Shown: positions 53,993 to 62,785 of the stretch, in pieces
Layout: each line of letters opens with the position of its first letter
Position numbering within the stretch: the stretch's first letter is position 1
Assembly: GCF_000374305.1 (NCBI RefSeq)
Contig: NZ_KB894097.1
Span: forward strand, 124,001-188,000
Direction of reading: 5' to 3'
Length of the DNA stretch: 64,000 bases
Source: Actinomadura flavalba DSM 45200
Lineage (GTDB): Bacteria > Actinomycetota > Actinomycetes > Streptosporangiales > Streptosporangiaceae
Made by a program: the position numbers and the translations under genes
Notes under the pieces: generated by a model
What the model was told of the DNA's origin: nothing
Database searches by the model: none
What the model saw: the letters and a program-made list of their open reading frames with translations, nothing else

Positions 53993-54769
53993 ATGACGGT
54001 GAGAACCGCCGCGGGCGAGGCACTGCGGCTGGAGAACGTGCGGAAGGTGCACGGAACGGGCGACGGCAAGGTCGACGCCCTGGCGGGCGTGTCGGTGGCG
54101 CTGCCCGCCGGGTCGTTCACGGCGGTGATGGGGCCGTCCGGGTCGGGCAAGAGCACGCTGCTCCAGTGCGCCGCCGGGCTCGACACCCCGACCGGCGGGC
54201 GGGTGTTCGTGGACGGCGCCGAACTGGCCGGACGCAACGAGGCGGCGCTGACCCGGTTCCGGCGCAGCCGGATCGGGTTCGTGTTCCAGCAGCTCAACCT
54301 GCTGCCGACGCTCGACGTGCTCCAGAACGTGACGCTGCCGCTCAAGCTGGCCGGACGCCGCGTCGACACCGCGCACGCGGTCGAGACGCTGCGCCGCGTC
54401 GGGCTCGGTGACCGGTTGCACCGGATGCCCGCCGAGCTGTCGGGCGGGCAGCGGCAGCGGGTGGCGATCGCGCGGGCGCTGGTGGCGCGTCCGCCGGTGC
54501 TGTTCGCCGACGAGCCGACCGGCGCGCTGGACACCCGCAGCGCCCGCGAGGTGCTCGGGCTGCTCCGGGAGACCGTCCGCGCGCACGGCCGCACGGTGGT
54601 CATGGTGACGCACGACCCGGTGGCCGCCGCGCACGCCGACGCCGTGCTGTTCCTGGCGGACGGACGGCTCGTCGGGCGGCTCGCCGCGCCGACCGCCGAG
54701 GCCGTCGCGGAGCGGATGACCCACCTCGGGGACGACGCCGAGGTCCAGCGCGCGCGGACGGGGGCCTGA
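53993..54769 (+). CDS. ABC transporter ATP-binding protein, MacB/LolD type
   Basis: 258 residues: Walker A GPSGSGKST, Q-loop FQQLNLLPTLDV, signature LSGGQRQRVAIARAL, Walker B VLFADEPTGALDT, His in VMVTHDP. ATG 53993 follows AGGGAG. Partner of the FtsX-like permease one base downstream. Such pairs export peptides or lipids, or sense antibiotics; direction and substrate are unknown. No two-component system adjoins. Confidence 0.92.
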   Translation: MTVRTAAGEALRLENVRKVHGTGDGKVDALAGVSVALPAGSFTAVMGPSGSGKSTLLQCAAGLDTPTGGRVFVDGAELAGRNEAALTRFRRSRIGFVFQQLNLLPTLDVLQNVTLPLKLAGRRVDTAHAVETLRRVGLGDRLHRMPAELSGGQRQRVAIARALVARPPVLFADEPTGALDTRSAREVLGLLRETVRAHGRTVVMVTHDPVAAAHADAVLFLADGRLVGRLAAPTAEAVAERMTHLGDDAEVQRARTGA

Positions 54770-54770
54770 C

Positions 54771-56123
54771 ATGCTCGGACTGGCCCTGCGCTCGCTGCGC
54801 CGCCGCGTGAGCGCGTTCACCGCGTCGCTGCTGGCCGCGTTCCTCGGCGCGACGATCATCATGGCGTTCGGGTCGCTGCTGGACACCTCGGTGTCGGGCG
54901 GCGCGACCGGCGCCGCCGCCGAGACCCTGACGACGATGGCGGCCGTTGTCGGCGGCTGGGGTCTCGTGCTCGTGGTGTTCGCGGTGACGTCCACGCTGAC
55001 GCTGTCGGCGCGGCAGCGCGCCGGGGAGCTGGCGCTGCTGCGCAGCGTCGGGGCGACGCCGGGGCAGATCCGGCGGATGCTCGTCGGGGAGGCCGCCGGG
55101 CTGGCCGTCGCGGGGGCGCTCGCGGCCGTGCTCCCGGCGTGGCTGGCCGGGCGCGGCATCGTCGGGCTGCTGCACGACGCGGACATGGTCCCCCGGTCGA
55201 TCGGGCACACGTTCGGGGCGTTCGCGGCCGGGACGGGCTTCGGCATCACGCTCGTCGCGGCCGTCGTCGCCGCGCTGCTCGCCGCGCGCCGGACGGGCCG
55301 GGAGCGGCCGGCCGACCCCTACGCCGACGCCGCCGACGCGGCCCGGCTGCCGTGGCCGCGGATCGCGGCGGCGGTGCTGCTGCTGGGCGCGGCGGTGAAC
55401 TGCGCGGTGCTGACGATGACGGTCATGCGGGACGAGGGCACGATGGCGATGCCGATCGCGGCGCAGGCCGCGATCCTCGGCTCGCTCAGCCTGGCGCTGC
55501 TGTCCCCGGCGCTGCTGCGCGGCGCGACGCGGCTGCTGGAACGTCCGCTGGGCGCGTTCGGCGTGGCGGGCGAGCTGGCCGTGGTGAGCCTGCGGCGGCG
55601 GACGCGGCGGCTCGCCGCCGTCATGGCGCCGATCATCCTGTTCACCGGCGTCGGCGTCGGGACCGTCCACCTCCAGCGGACCGAGAACGCGGCCCTGGCC
55701 ACGGCGACGGACCTGCCGGAGGCCGACGCGCGGACGCTGGAGACGCTGAACTACGTGGTGATCGGGATGATCGTCCTCTTCATGGCGATCATGCTGGTGA
55801 ACACGCTGCTGGCGGCGACCGCGCACCGGCGCCGCGAGTTCGGCCAGCAGCGGCTGGCGGGCGCGACGCCGGGACAGGTGCTCGGCACGGTCGCGCTGGA
55901 GGCGGCGGTGCTGGCGGCGGTCGGCGTGGTGTGCGGCGCGGCGGTGTCGCTGCTCGGCATCGTGCCGTTCGCCGTGGCCCGGATCGGCTCGCCGGTCCCG
56001 GAGGGCGGCCCGGCGGCGGTCGTGGTGGTGGCCGTCCTCGCGGCCGCCCTGACCCTCGGCACGGCCTACGGCGCCGCCCGCCGCGCCCTGGCGAGCCCCG
56101 CCGTGGACGCCGTCACGCCGTGA
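54771..56123 (+). CDS. FtsX-like ABC permease
   Basis: 450 residues. MLGLALRSLRRRVSAFTASL starts the first span. Two FtsX-like modules are visible: VFAVTSTLTLSARQRAGELA plus LLRSVGATPGQIRRMLVGEA, and later MLVNTLLAATAHRRREFGQQ plus RLAGATPGQVLGTVALEA. Begins one base after the ATPase stop and overlaps the convergent DUF418 gene by 11 bases. Works with the ATPase as an inner-membrane exporter or mechanotransmitter. Confidence 0.9.
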   Translation: MLGLALRSLRRRVSAFTASLLAAFLGATIIMAFGSLLDTSVSGGATGAAAETLTTMAAVVGGWGLVLVVFAVTSTLTLSARQRAGELALLRSVGATPGQIRRMLVGEAAGLAVAGALAAVLPAWLAGRGIVGLLHDADMVPRSIGHTFGAFAAGTGFGITLVAAVVAALLAARRTGRERPADPYADAADAARLPWPRIAAAVLLLGAAVNCAVLTMTVMRDEGTMAMPIAAQAAILGSLSLALLSPALLRGATRLLERPLGAFGVAGELAVVSLRRRTRRLAAVMAPIILFTGVGVGTVHLQRTENAALATATDLPEADARTLETLNYVVIGMIVLFMAIMLVNTLLAATAHRRREFGQQRLAGATPGQVLGTVALEAAVLAAVGVVCGAAVSLLGIVPFAVARIGSPVPEGGPAAVVVVAVLAAALTLGTAYGAARRALASPAVDAVTP

Positions 56124-57126
56124 CGTCGCCCCCCGGTCCGGCGGAGCCGCCGGGCCGGGGGTTCCTGATCGGCAGGATCTGCCAGTACGTCACGCAGCGC
56201 CAGACCCACTCCAGCGGCCCCTGCTGGAACCACGCCAGCCACAGGCGGCTCCAGACGGCCTGGACGACCAGGATCGCGGCGGCGAGCAGCATCGCCGTCC
56301 CCCACGCGGACGAGTGCCGCAGCCCCAGCGCCGCGCCCGCCGGGACGAAGATCATCGCGGCGGTCACGTAGTTGGTGAGGGCCATCCGGCCCATCGGGGC
56401 CAGCACCGCCGACACGGCCGGGCCGAGCGGCGTCCGCAGCAGGAGCAGGAACGCGGCGGCGTAGGCGGCCGACATCGACGCCGACAGCAGCAGCCCGACC
56501 CGGGCGCCGACGGACTCGGGCGGCCCGGCCGCCAGGACGAGGACGGCCGCGAGCGCCGCGCCAGCCGCGACGGCGAGGACCGCCGCGAGCCGGAACGGGT
56601 CGCCCGGCAGCGTGCGCGGGACGTCCCACCGGGCCAGCGCGAACCCGATCGCCAGCACGCCGGGCAGCAGCCCGAAGCCGCCCGCCCCGGCCAGCCAGCC
56701 GAACACGACGAGCGCCACGCCGGTGACCAGGGCGTCGCGCGGCCCGACGAGGCTCGCCGGGAGCAGGACGAGCGCGCCGGCCACCGCGAACGGCAGCAGC
56801 ACCTCGCCCGGCTGGATCAGGTGCAGCAGCACCCCGAACACCGCCAGCGCCGCGAGCCGCCGCGCCATCGGGACGAGCGGGCGGCCCGTCCGCCGCTCCG
56901 CCGAGCGCAGGAACAGCCCGAACCCGATCCCGAACAGCAGGTAGAAGATCGGATAGAAGCGGCCGAGCGCGAACAGCCGCAGCGGCGCGGGCAGTTCCCC
57001 CGCCGCGCGGAACATCTCCAGCGTCTGCGGGATGTTGATCAGCAGGATGCCGCACACCGCGAACCCGCGCAGCGCGTCCAGCGCGGCGATCCGCCGGGCG
57101 GGGGCGACGGGGGCGGGACGGCTCAT
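56113..57126 (-). CDS. DUF418 membrane protein
   Basis: 337 residues, about eight membrane spans. RIAALDALRGFAVCGILLIN is the typical start; RFYPIFYLLFGIGFGLFL and the C-terminal GRMALTNYVTAAMIF, LEWVWRCVTY are the DUF418 hallmarks. ATG 57126. Family of unknown function related to YeiB; acyltransferase-like activity has been suggested for relatives. No operon partner; divergent from the PIG-L gene. Confidence 0.88.
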   Translation of the reverse strand: MSRPAPVAPARRIAALDALRGFAVCGILLINIPQTLEMFRAAGELPAPLRLFALGRFYPIFYLLFGIGFGLFLRSAERRTGRPLVPMARRLAALAVFGVLLHLIQPGEVLLPFAVAGALVLLPASLVGPRDALVTGVALVVFGWLAGAGGFGLLPGVLAIGFALARWDVPRTLPGDPFRLAAVLAVAAGAALAAVLVLAAGPPESVGARVGLLLSASMSAAYAAAFLLLLRTPLGPAVSAVLAPMGRMALTNYVTAAMIFVPAGAALGLRHSSAWGTAMLLAAAILVVQAVWSRLWLAWFQQGPLEWVWRCVTYWQILPIRNPRPGGSAGPGGDVTA

Positions 57127-57180
57127 GCGTCCAGGGTGCCGCCCGCGCGGCGGGTTCGCCCACCCGGCGCTCCGGGGATC

Positions 57181-57903
57181 ATGGAACGTATGAACGACGC
57201 GATGACGGCCGTCCCCGAGGACTGGGGCACGGCACTGGCGCTGGTGGCCCACCCCGACGACCTGGAGTACGGCGGCTCGCTGGCCGTCGCGAAGTGGACG
57301 GCGGCGGGCAAGCACGTCGTCGAGGTGCTGGCCACGCGCGGTGAGGCCGGGATCGACTCCATGGACCCCGAGGAGGTGGCGGCGGTCCGCACGGAGGAGC
57401 AGATCGCGGCGGCGCGCGCCGTCGGCGTCGAGACCGTCGAGTTCCTCGGCTTCCCCGACGGCGTGCTGGAGTACGGGCTGCCGCTGCGCCGCGCCGTCGC
57501 CGGGGCGATCCGGCGGCACCGGCCCGACGTCGTCCTGTCGGTCAACTTCCGCGAGACGTTCGCGGGCGGGGGCTTCAACATGGCCGACCACCGCGCGTTC
57601 GGGCTCGCCGTCCTGGACGGCGTCCGCGACGCCGCCAACCGCTGGGTCTTCCGCGACCTCGACCTCGACCCCTGGCCGGGCGTCCGTTTCGTCCTGTTCG
57701 GCGGGTCGCCGGAGGCCCGCCACCACGTGGACGTCACCGGCCACCTGGAGGCGGGCGTCGCCTCCCTGGAGGCGCACCGGGTCTACTTCGCCAACCTCGG
57801 ACAGGACTTCGACCCGCGCGCCTTCCTCACCGGCATGTGCGAACCCGCCGGCGCCGCCGCGGGCGTCGAGCTCGCGGTGCCGTTCGAGCTGATCGAGATG
57901 TGA
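57181..57903 (+). CDS. PIG-L family deacetylase (LmbE-like)
   Basis: 240 residues. Zinc-binding AHPDDLEYGG near residue 22, TRGEAG, RTEEQIAAARAVGVETVEFL, GFPDG, and NMADHRAFG with the second zinc His. Relatives remove N-acetyl groups from GlcNAc conjugates, including mycothiol precursors and mycothiol S-conjugates. Start ATG 57181, with MNDAMTAV nine bases later as an alternative. Convergent with the ABC-2 genes, 4 bases apart. Confidence 0.9.
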   Translation: MERMNDAMTAVPEDWGTALALVAHPDDLEYGGSLAVAKWTAAGKHVVEVLATRGEAGIDSMDPEEVAAVRTEEQIAAARAVGVETVEFLGFPDGVLEYGLPLRRAVAGAIRRHRPDVVLSVNFRETFAGGGFNMADHRAFGLAVLDGVRDAANRWVFRDLDLDPWPGVRFVLFGGSPEARHHVDVTGHLEAGVASLEAHRVYFANLGQDFDPRAFLTGMCEPAGAAAGVELAVPFELIEM

Positions 57904-57907
57904 GCCG

Positions 57908-58690
57908 TCAGCGGGCCGGCCGCGCGCGGTAGGCGCGGACGGCGAGCGGCGCGCACACCAGCGTCAGCCCCGCCGTCCACGCCGCCGCCCGCAGCAGCGG
58001 GCCGGTGAGCGCGCCGCCGTGCGCGAGGACCCGCATCGCCTCCACGACGGCCGACAGCGGGTTCGCCGCCGCGATCGGACGCGCCCACGACGCCAGGTCG
58101 TCGCCGGGCACGAACCCGGTCGACAGGAACGACAGCACCAGCAGCAGCGCGTTCAGCGCCGCCCCGGCCGTCTCGGCGGACGTCACCCGCACCGCCAGCA
58201 GGCACATGAACCAGGCGACGCCGAACCCGAACAGCAGCGGCACCGCGAAGAACGCCACGACGTGCAGCGGCCCGGTCGTGAACCGGAACCCGAGCGCGAT
58301 CCCGGCCACGACGACGATCGCGACCGTCAGCGCGTTGCGGACGGTGTCGGCGGCGATCCGCCCGAGCAGCGGCGCGACGCCCGCCACCGGCAGCGTCCGC
58401 AGCCGGTCGTCCATGCCGCCGTGCACGTCCTCGTGCAGCGCGCGGGCGGTGTTGAGCGCCGCGAACACCACGCCCATCGCGACGAACAGCGGCAGGCTGA
58501 GATCGACGTACTCGCGGTAGCTCCGGCCCGGCAGCACGATCTCGGCGAAGCTCACCGACATGAGCAGCAGCAGGATCAGCGGGAAGAACGCGCTGAGGTA
58601 GAGCGCGGCGGGGTCGCGCCACAGCAGCCGCAGGGCGCGTCCGGCGAGCAGCGCCGAGTCGCCGAGCACGGCGGGACGCGGGGCGGTCAT
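57908..58690 (-). CDS. ABC-2 type permease, DrrB-like
   Basis: 260 residues, six membrane spans; ALRLLWRDPAALYLSAFFPL start, LSFLSTGFVPGDDLASWARP then IAAANPLSAVVEAMRVLAHG, the typical late motif of DrrB-type exporters. ATG 58690 overlaps the upstream permease stop (ATGA). Third gene of an iron-box-controlled ATPase-permease-permease operon. Substrate unknown; a metabolite exporter is likely. Confidence 0.88.
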   Translation of the reverse strand: MTAPRPAVLGDSALLAGRALRLLWRDPAALYLSAFFPLILLLLMSVSFAEIVLPGRSYREYVDLSLPLFVAMGVVFAALNTARALHEDVHGGMDDRLRTLPVAGVAPLLGRIAADTVRNALTVAIVVVAGIALGFRFTTGPLHVVAFFAVPLLFGFGVAWFMCLLAVRVTSAETAGAALNALLLVLSFLSTGFVPGDDLASWARPIAAANPLSAVVEAMRVLAHGGALTGPLLRAAAWTAGLTLVCAPLAVRAYRARPAR

Positions 58691-59469
58691 GCGGTCCTCC
58701 CGAAGGCGCGCGCACCGAGCACGAGGAACAGGACGAGGAGCCCGGTCAGCCAGCCGAGCGCGATCAGCGCCGGGCCCGCCGAGGGGCCCTCGGCGGACGC
58801 CAGCGCCCGCAGCAGGTCCGCGACCCGCGACACCGGCTGCTGCTCCACGACCGGCCGCAGCCACTCCGGGAACGCCCGCGCGGGCGAGAACGCGCTGGAC
58901 AGCAGCAGGAACGGGAAGAAGAACAGGTTCGCGAGCACCTGGAACGCCTGCACCGACCGCACCCGCAGCGCCAGCGTCAGGTATCCGGCGGTGAGCGTGA
59001 CGACGAGCAGCAGCGCGACGGCCGCGAACCCGGCCGCGCCCGCCGCGCCGCCGTGGAACCGGAAGCCGAGCAGGTGCCCGACCGCCACCAGCAGCACCAG
59101 CGCGACCGCCGACACCGCCGTGCGGCCCAGCAGCCAGCCGGTCAGCGGTGCCGACCGCGCGACGGGGGCGCCACGCAGCCGCCGCAGCATCCCGCTCGCG
59201 GCGTCCTCGTGGCCGCCGAGCCCGGCCGCCATCGCGTTGAAGAACATCGCCTGCACGATCACGGCGGGCAGCAGGTACTGCGCGTAGTCCACGCCCGCGC
59301 GGGCCATGACGTTCTGGAAGACGCCGAAGAACAGCGCGGCGAACAGCAGCGGCGTCAGCACCGGGCCGATGATCGCGCCGGGGCGGCGGGCGAGCAGCCG
59401 CAGGTGCCGTCCGGCGAGCAGCACGCCGTCGAGCAGCGCGGCGGGGGCGGGCGCGGCGGCGGCGCTCAC
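58687..59469 (-). CDS. ABC-2 type permease, DrrB-like
   Basis: 260 residues. GVLLAGRHLRLLARRPGAII start, six spans, late motif FLLLSSAFSPARAFPEWLRP then VVEQQPVSRVADLLRALA. GTG 59469 overlaps the ATPase stop (GTGA). Two different permeases of equal length probably form a heterodimer with the ATPase. Confidence 0.88.
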   Translation of the reverse strand: MSAAAAPAPAALLDGVLLAGRHLRLLARRPGAIIGPVLTPLLFAALFFGVFQNVMARAGVDYAQYLLPAVIVQAMFFNAMAAGLGGHEDAASGMLRRLRGAPVARSAPLTGWLLGRTAVSAVALVLLVAVGHLLGFRFHGGAAGAAGFAAVALLLVVTLTAGYLTLALRVRSVQAFQVLANLFFFPFLLLSSAFSPARAFPEWLRPVVEQQPVSRVADLLRALASAEGPSAGPALIALGWLTGLLVLFLVLGARAFGRTA

Positions 59470-60431
59470 GCCGGGTCTCCGGCCGCGCCCGCCGCCGCCG
59501 GTTCCGGCGCCGCGTCGGCGCCGCCGCCGGTCAGCGCGAAGAACACGTCGTCCAGGGTGGGGCGGCGCAGCGCGATGTCGGCGGGTTCGATCCCCGCCGC
59601 GTCCAGCGCGCGCAGCACGGCGGTGAGGGTGCCGCTGCCCGCCGCCGGGACGGTGAGGCCGTCGTCGGTCGGCGTGACCTGGTGACCGGCGGCCAGCACC
59701 TCGGCGGCGCGGTCGCGCGTCTCGGCGGGCAGCACCAGGTGGCACACCGACCCGCCGACCCGCGCCTTCAGCTCACCGGCGGTGCCCTCGGCGATCGCCC
59801 GGCCGTGGTCGATGACGGCGATCCGGTCGGCCAGCTCGTCGGCCTCCTGGAGGTACTGGGTGGTGAGCAGGATCGTGACGCCGTCGGCGCGCAGCGCGCG
59901 GACCACGTCCCACAGCAGGGCGCGGCTCGTCGGATCGAGGCCGGTGGTGGGCTCGTCCAGGAACAGCACGGCGGGCCGGGCCACCATCGACACGGCCAGG
60001 TCGAGGCGGCGGCGCATCCCGCCGGAGAAGCCGCCGGTGCGGCGGTCGGCGTCGGCGGCCAGGCCGAACCGGTCGAGCAGTTCGGCGGCGCGTTCGCGGG
60101 CCCCGGCGCGGCCGAGTTTGAGCAGCCGACCGAACAGCACGAGGTTCTCGCGGGCGGTGAGGCCGTCGTCCAGCGCGGCGAACTGGCCGGTCAGCCCGAT
60201 CACCGAGCGGACCCGGCCGGGTTCGCGGACGACGTCGTGCCCGGCGACGCGGGCGGTGCCCGCGTCGGGGCGCACCAGCGTGGTCAGCACGTTGACGGCC
60301 GTCGTCTTCCCGGCGCCGTTCGGGCCGAGCAGCCCGACGATCGTGCCGCGTTCCACCCGCAGCGACAGCCCCCGCAACGCGTGGACCCGCCCGAAGGAAC
60401 GGTGGACGTCCTCCAGCTCGACGATGCTCAC
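59466..60431 (-). CDS. ABC transporter ATP-binding protein, DrrA-like
   Basis: 321 residues: Walker A GPNGAGKTT, Q-loop GLTGQFAALDDGLTARENLV, signature FSGGMRRRLDLAVSM, Walker B VLFLDEPTTGLDP, and the DrrA-family C-terminal domain ending RRPTLDDVFFALTG. GTG 60431 follows GGGAGG. A near-perfect iron box lies 17 bases upstream. First gene of a three-gene exporter operon. DrrA relatives export antibiotics or siderophore-like lipids. Confidence 0.92.
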   Translation of the reverse strand: MSIVELEDVHRSFGRVHALRGLSLRVERGTIVGLLGPNGAGKTTAVNVLTTLVRPDAGTARVAGHDVVREPGRVRSVIGLTGQFAALDDGLTARENLVLFGRLLKLGRAGARERAAELLDRFGLAADADRRTGGFSGGMRRRLDLAVSMVARPAVLFLDEPTTGLDPTSRALLWDVVRALRADGVTILLTTQYLQEADELADRIAVIDHGRAIAEGTAGELKARVGGSVCHLVLPAETRDRAAEVLAAGHQVTPTDDGLTVPAAGSGTLTAVLRALDAAGIEPADIALRRPTLDDVFFALTGGGADAAPEPAAAGAAGDPA

Positions 60432-60447
60432 ACCCGGCCTCCCGAAG

Positions 60448-60466
60448 TTAGGTAAGGCTAACCTAA
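60448..60466 (-). promoter_or_regulatory. DmdR/IdeR iron box of the DrrAB-like operon
   Basis: TTAGGTAAGGCTAACCTAA matches 18 of 19 positions of the iron-box consensus TTAGGTTAGSCTAACCTAA. It is directly before the ATPase start, so a ferrous-iron-loaded DmdR/IdeR-type repressor should shut the operon in iron-rich cells. Confidence 0.9.
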
Positions 60467-60509
60467 CAACGAGGACCGGGTGCGGCCACCCCTTCGCGGG
60501 ATCTCGTTC

Positions 60510-61343
60510 TCAGCGGACCTCGGTGATCTCCGGGCCGCGCTCGAACGGGTTGAACGACTCGCCCTCGGCCTCGGCGCCGTCGTCGTCGCCCGCCTCGGTG
60601 AACTCGTCCGGGATCGTCAGCTCCAGCAGCTCGCGCGGCGGCATCGGGGCGTCGCCGCGCGACACGACGATGCCGCGGAAGACGTCCTCCAGGACCTGCC
60701 ACTGCTCCTCGTCCTCGATGGCCGCGCCCTGCACGACCGCCTGGAGGAACCAGCGGGGACCGTCCACGCCGATGAAGCGGATGATCTGCGGCGCCCAGCC
60801 CTGCTCGACGAACTCGGCCGGGATCTGCTCGCGGACCTCGTCGGGCATCTCGGCCAGGACGTCCTCGGTCAGCGCGGCCGGGACCATCGCCAGCAGCTCC
60901 TGCCCGAACGGGCCCTCGCCCTCCTGCACCTGGCCCTGCGCCTGCTCGGTGACCTCGCGGGCGGTCTCGGCCCGGACGTCGGCCCAGATGCCGGTGCGCT
61001 TCGGCGCGGCGAACACCTGGATCTGCATGGCGCTCTCGCCGTACTGGACGAGCACCGCGACCGGGCGGCCGTTCAGCGGGTTGCCCTCGTCGTCGACCTC
61101 GGTGGCCTCGAAGTTCACCTGGAACCCGAGCCCCGGCGCGACGGGGATCTGCATCGCCCCGAAGTCGAGCCGCTGGAGTTCGGGGAAGGACTCCTCGGAG
61201 TCCCACGGGCCGCCCTCGATCTCGGCCTTGTCCTGCTCTGCGGGAGCCTCCGCGGCGGAATCCGCGGCGGCCTCCGCCCGCTCCTCGGCGGGCTCGGTGC
61301 CCTTCGCGGGCTCGTCGGCCGGCCGGCGACGTCCAAAAGCCAC
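60510..61343 (-). CDS. DUF3710 protein
   Basis: 277 residues, very acidic. Ala/Glu-rich N-terminal 45 residues, then the conserved core GPWDSEESFPELQRLDFGAM, VAVLVQYGESAMQIQVFAAP, WADVRAETAREVTEQ, IRFIGVDGPRWFLQAVVQGA, FRGIVVSRGDAPMPPRELLE and an acidic tail. GTG 61343 lies 3 bases from the dut stop, so both are one transcript. Actinobacterial family of unknown function. Confidence 0.92.
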   Translation of the reverse strand: MAFGRRRPADEPAKGTEPAEERAEAAADSAAEAPAEQDKAEIEGGPWDSEESFPELQRLDFGAMQIPVAPGLGFQVNFEATEVDDEGNPLNGRPVAVLVQYGESAMQIQVFAAPKRTGIWADVRAETAREVTEQAQGQVQEGEGPFGQELLAMVPAALTEDVLAEMPDEVREQIPAEFVEQGWAPQIIRFIGVDGPRWFLQAVVQGAAIEDEEQWQVLEDVFRGIVVSRGDAPMPPRELLELTIPDEFTEAGDDDGAEAEGESFNPFERGPEITEVR

Positions 61344-61346
61344 GAC

Positions 61347-61826
61347 TCACGCTCCTTCTCTGCTGGTGGGCCCATTATCGGCGATCCCGCCGGTGGAGCC
61401 GAATCCGCCGTGACCGCGCGCGGACCCCGGAAGGTCGGTGACCTCGTGGAACACCGCCCGCGACACACGCTGCACGACCATCTGGGCGATCCGGTCACCG
61501 CGCCGGAACCGGACCGTCTCCCGTAGATCGGTGTTGAGCAGGGTCACCTTGATCTCGCCCCGGTAGCCGGCGTCGACGGTACCGGGTGCGTTCACGATGG
61601 TCACCCCCAACCTAGCGCCCAAACCGGAACGCGGGTGCACGAAGGCGGCGTAGCCGTCGGGCAGGGCGATCGCGACGCCGGTCGGCACGACGGCCCGCTC
61701 GCCGGGCGCCAGCTCGACGTCCACGCGGGCCACCAGGTCGGCGCCGGCGTCGCCCGGGTGCGCGTAGCCGGGGATCGGGAGATCCGCGTCCAGGCGCTGG
61801 ATCAGGACGTCGACCTTGTCGCTCAC
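61347..61826 (-). CDS. dut: Deoxyuridine 5'-triphosphate nucleotidohydrolase
   Basis: Hydrolyses dUTP to dUMP, keeping uracil out of DNA and feeding thymidylate synthesis. 159 residues, homotrimer type with all five motifs: HPGDAGADL, VHPRSGLGARLGV, NAPGTVDAGYRGEIKV, RGDRIAQMVV and the C-terminal arm GHGGFGSTGG. GTG 61826. Complements mug 56 kb upstream in limiting genomic uracil. Confidence 0.96.
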   Translation of the reverse strand: MSDKVDVLIQRLDADLPIPGYAHPGDAGADLVARVDVELAPGERAVVPTGVAIALPDGYAAFVHPRSGLGARLGVTIVNAPGTVDAGYRGEIKVTLLNTDLRETVRFRRGDRIAQMVVQRVSRAVFHEVTDLPGSARGHGGFGSTGGIADNGPTSREGA

Positions 61827-61841
61827 GCTCTCACCTCGTCG

Positions 61842-62387
61842 TCAGGGGTTGACCTCGCGGTCGGGTGCCATGCCGCCGACTCCGTCGCCGTGCTCGGCGA
61901 AGTGCGTGACCGGCACCTCGATGAACAGCGCCGCGCCGCGCACGGCCACCGGGCCGTCCGGGGAGCCGATCCGCGCCTCGGCCTCAAGGTACGCCTTGCG
62001 TCCGACGACGCCGGTGCAGCGGGTCCGGATGTAGAGCGTCGTCCCCACCGGGACGGGCCGGACGTAGTCGACCTCCAGCCGTCCGGTGACGTACGGCTTG
62101 CGGAGCAGCCAGACGACCATACCGAGCGCCTCGTCCACGGCGGTCGCCAAAACGCCGCCGTGCGCCAGGCCGGGCGCGCCCTGGTGGTCGTCGCCGACCT
62201 TGAACTGCGCGGCGACGCTGAGCCCGTCGCGGCTGACGGCCTCCAGGTGCAGGCCGGTCGGGTGGTCGGGGCCGCAGCCGAAGCAGCGCGCGTAGTGCGG
62301 GCCGAGGGGCTGGTCCACCGGCGCGTCGGGATGCGGCGGCGGGATCGGGGTGCCCGCGGGCGGGACGGTGAGGTGGGAACGGTTCAC
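61842..62387 (-). CDS. PaaI-type hotdog thioesterase
   Basis: 181 residues. CFGCGPDHPTGLHLEA zinc-like cysteine pair near residue 35, then the hotdog helix APGLAHGGVLATAVDEALGM with catalytic residues, VTGRLEVDYVRPVPVGTTLY strand. Hydrolyses acyl-CoA thioesters; substrate unknown. GTG 62387. Precedes dut by 15 bases on the same strand, divergent from the DUF6412 gene. Confidence 0.88.
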   Translation of the reverse strand: MNRSHLTVPPAGTPIPPPHPDAPVDQPLGPHYARCFGCGPDHPTGLHLEAVSRDGLSVAAQFKVGDDHQGAPGLAHGGVLATAVDEALGMVVWLLRKPYVTGRLEVDYVRPVPVGTTLYIRTRCTGVVGRKAYLEAEARIGSPDGPVAVRGAALFIEVPVTHFAEHGDGVGGMAPDREVNP

Positions 62388-62406
62388 GGAGCGAGATTAC
62401 CTGCGC

Positions 62407-62419
62407 GAATGCGGCATTC
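62407..62419. promoter_or_regulatory. Palindrome in the thioesterase/DUF6412 divergent region
   Basis: GAATGC-G-GCATTC, perfect 6-bp arms around one base, in the 65-bp gap between divergent genes; a possible operator for either. Confidence 0.4.
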
Positions 62420-62452
62420 TGGAACCGGAACGGCGTCCCGTGCGTCGTTGTG

Positions 62453-62722
62453 ATGGAGACCGCATCGGAAGGGAATCGCTTGCTCGCGTGGCTGCTGGAC
62501 GTCGCGGCCGGGCCCGGCCCGCTGCTCGCGCTGGCCGCGCTCGCACTGGCGCTCGCCGCGTTCGCGGCGGCCCTCGCGGCTCCCGTCCGCGCCTCCGGCG
62601 CCGAGCACCGCGCCCGGTTGCGCACCACGCTGCGCGACCGCACGCTCCGCACGTCCTACCTGCCGCTCCGCGATCCCGGCATTCCCGGACGTTCCCAGCC
62701 ACGCGCGCCCGCACTCGCCTGA
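62453..62722 (+). CDS. DUF6412 small membrane protein
   Basis: 89 residues with one long hydrophobic stretch (GPLLALAALALALAAFAAAL) and a basic tail containing RLRTTLRDRTLRTSYLPLRD then PGIPGRSQPRAP, the conserved part of this actinobacterial family. ATG 62453. Lies 63 bases before a YidC-like gene, an arrangement also seen in other actinomycetes, so a role in membrane insertion is possible. Confidence 0.8.
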   Translation: METASEGNRLLAWLLDVAAGPGPLLALAALALALAAFAAALAAPVRASGAEHRARLRTTLRDRTLRTSYLPLRDPGIPGRSQPRAPALA

Positions 62723-62785
62723 CGCCCCCGCCTGACGGGGGCCGCGACGTCCCCTTCAGTTCAGGCGAAAGGTGAGTGTTCCCGG

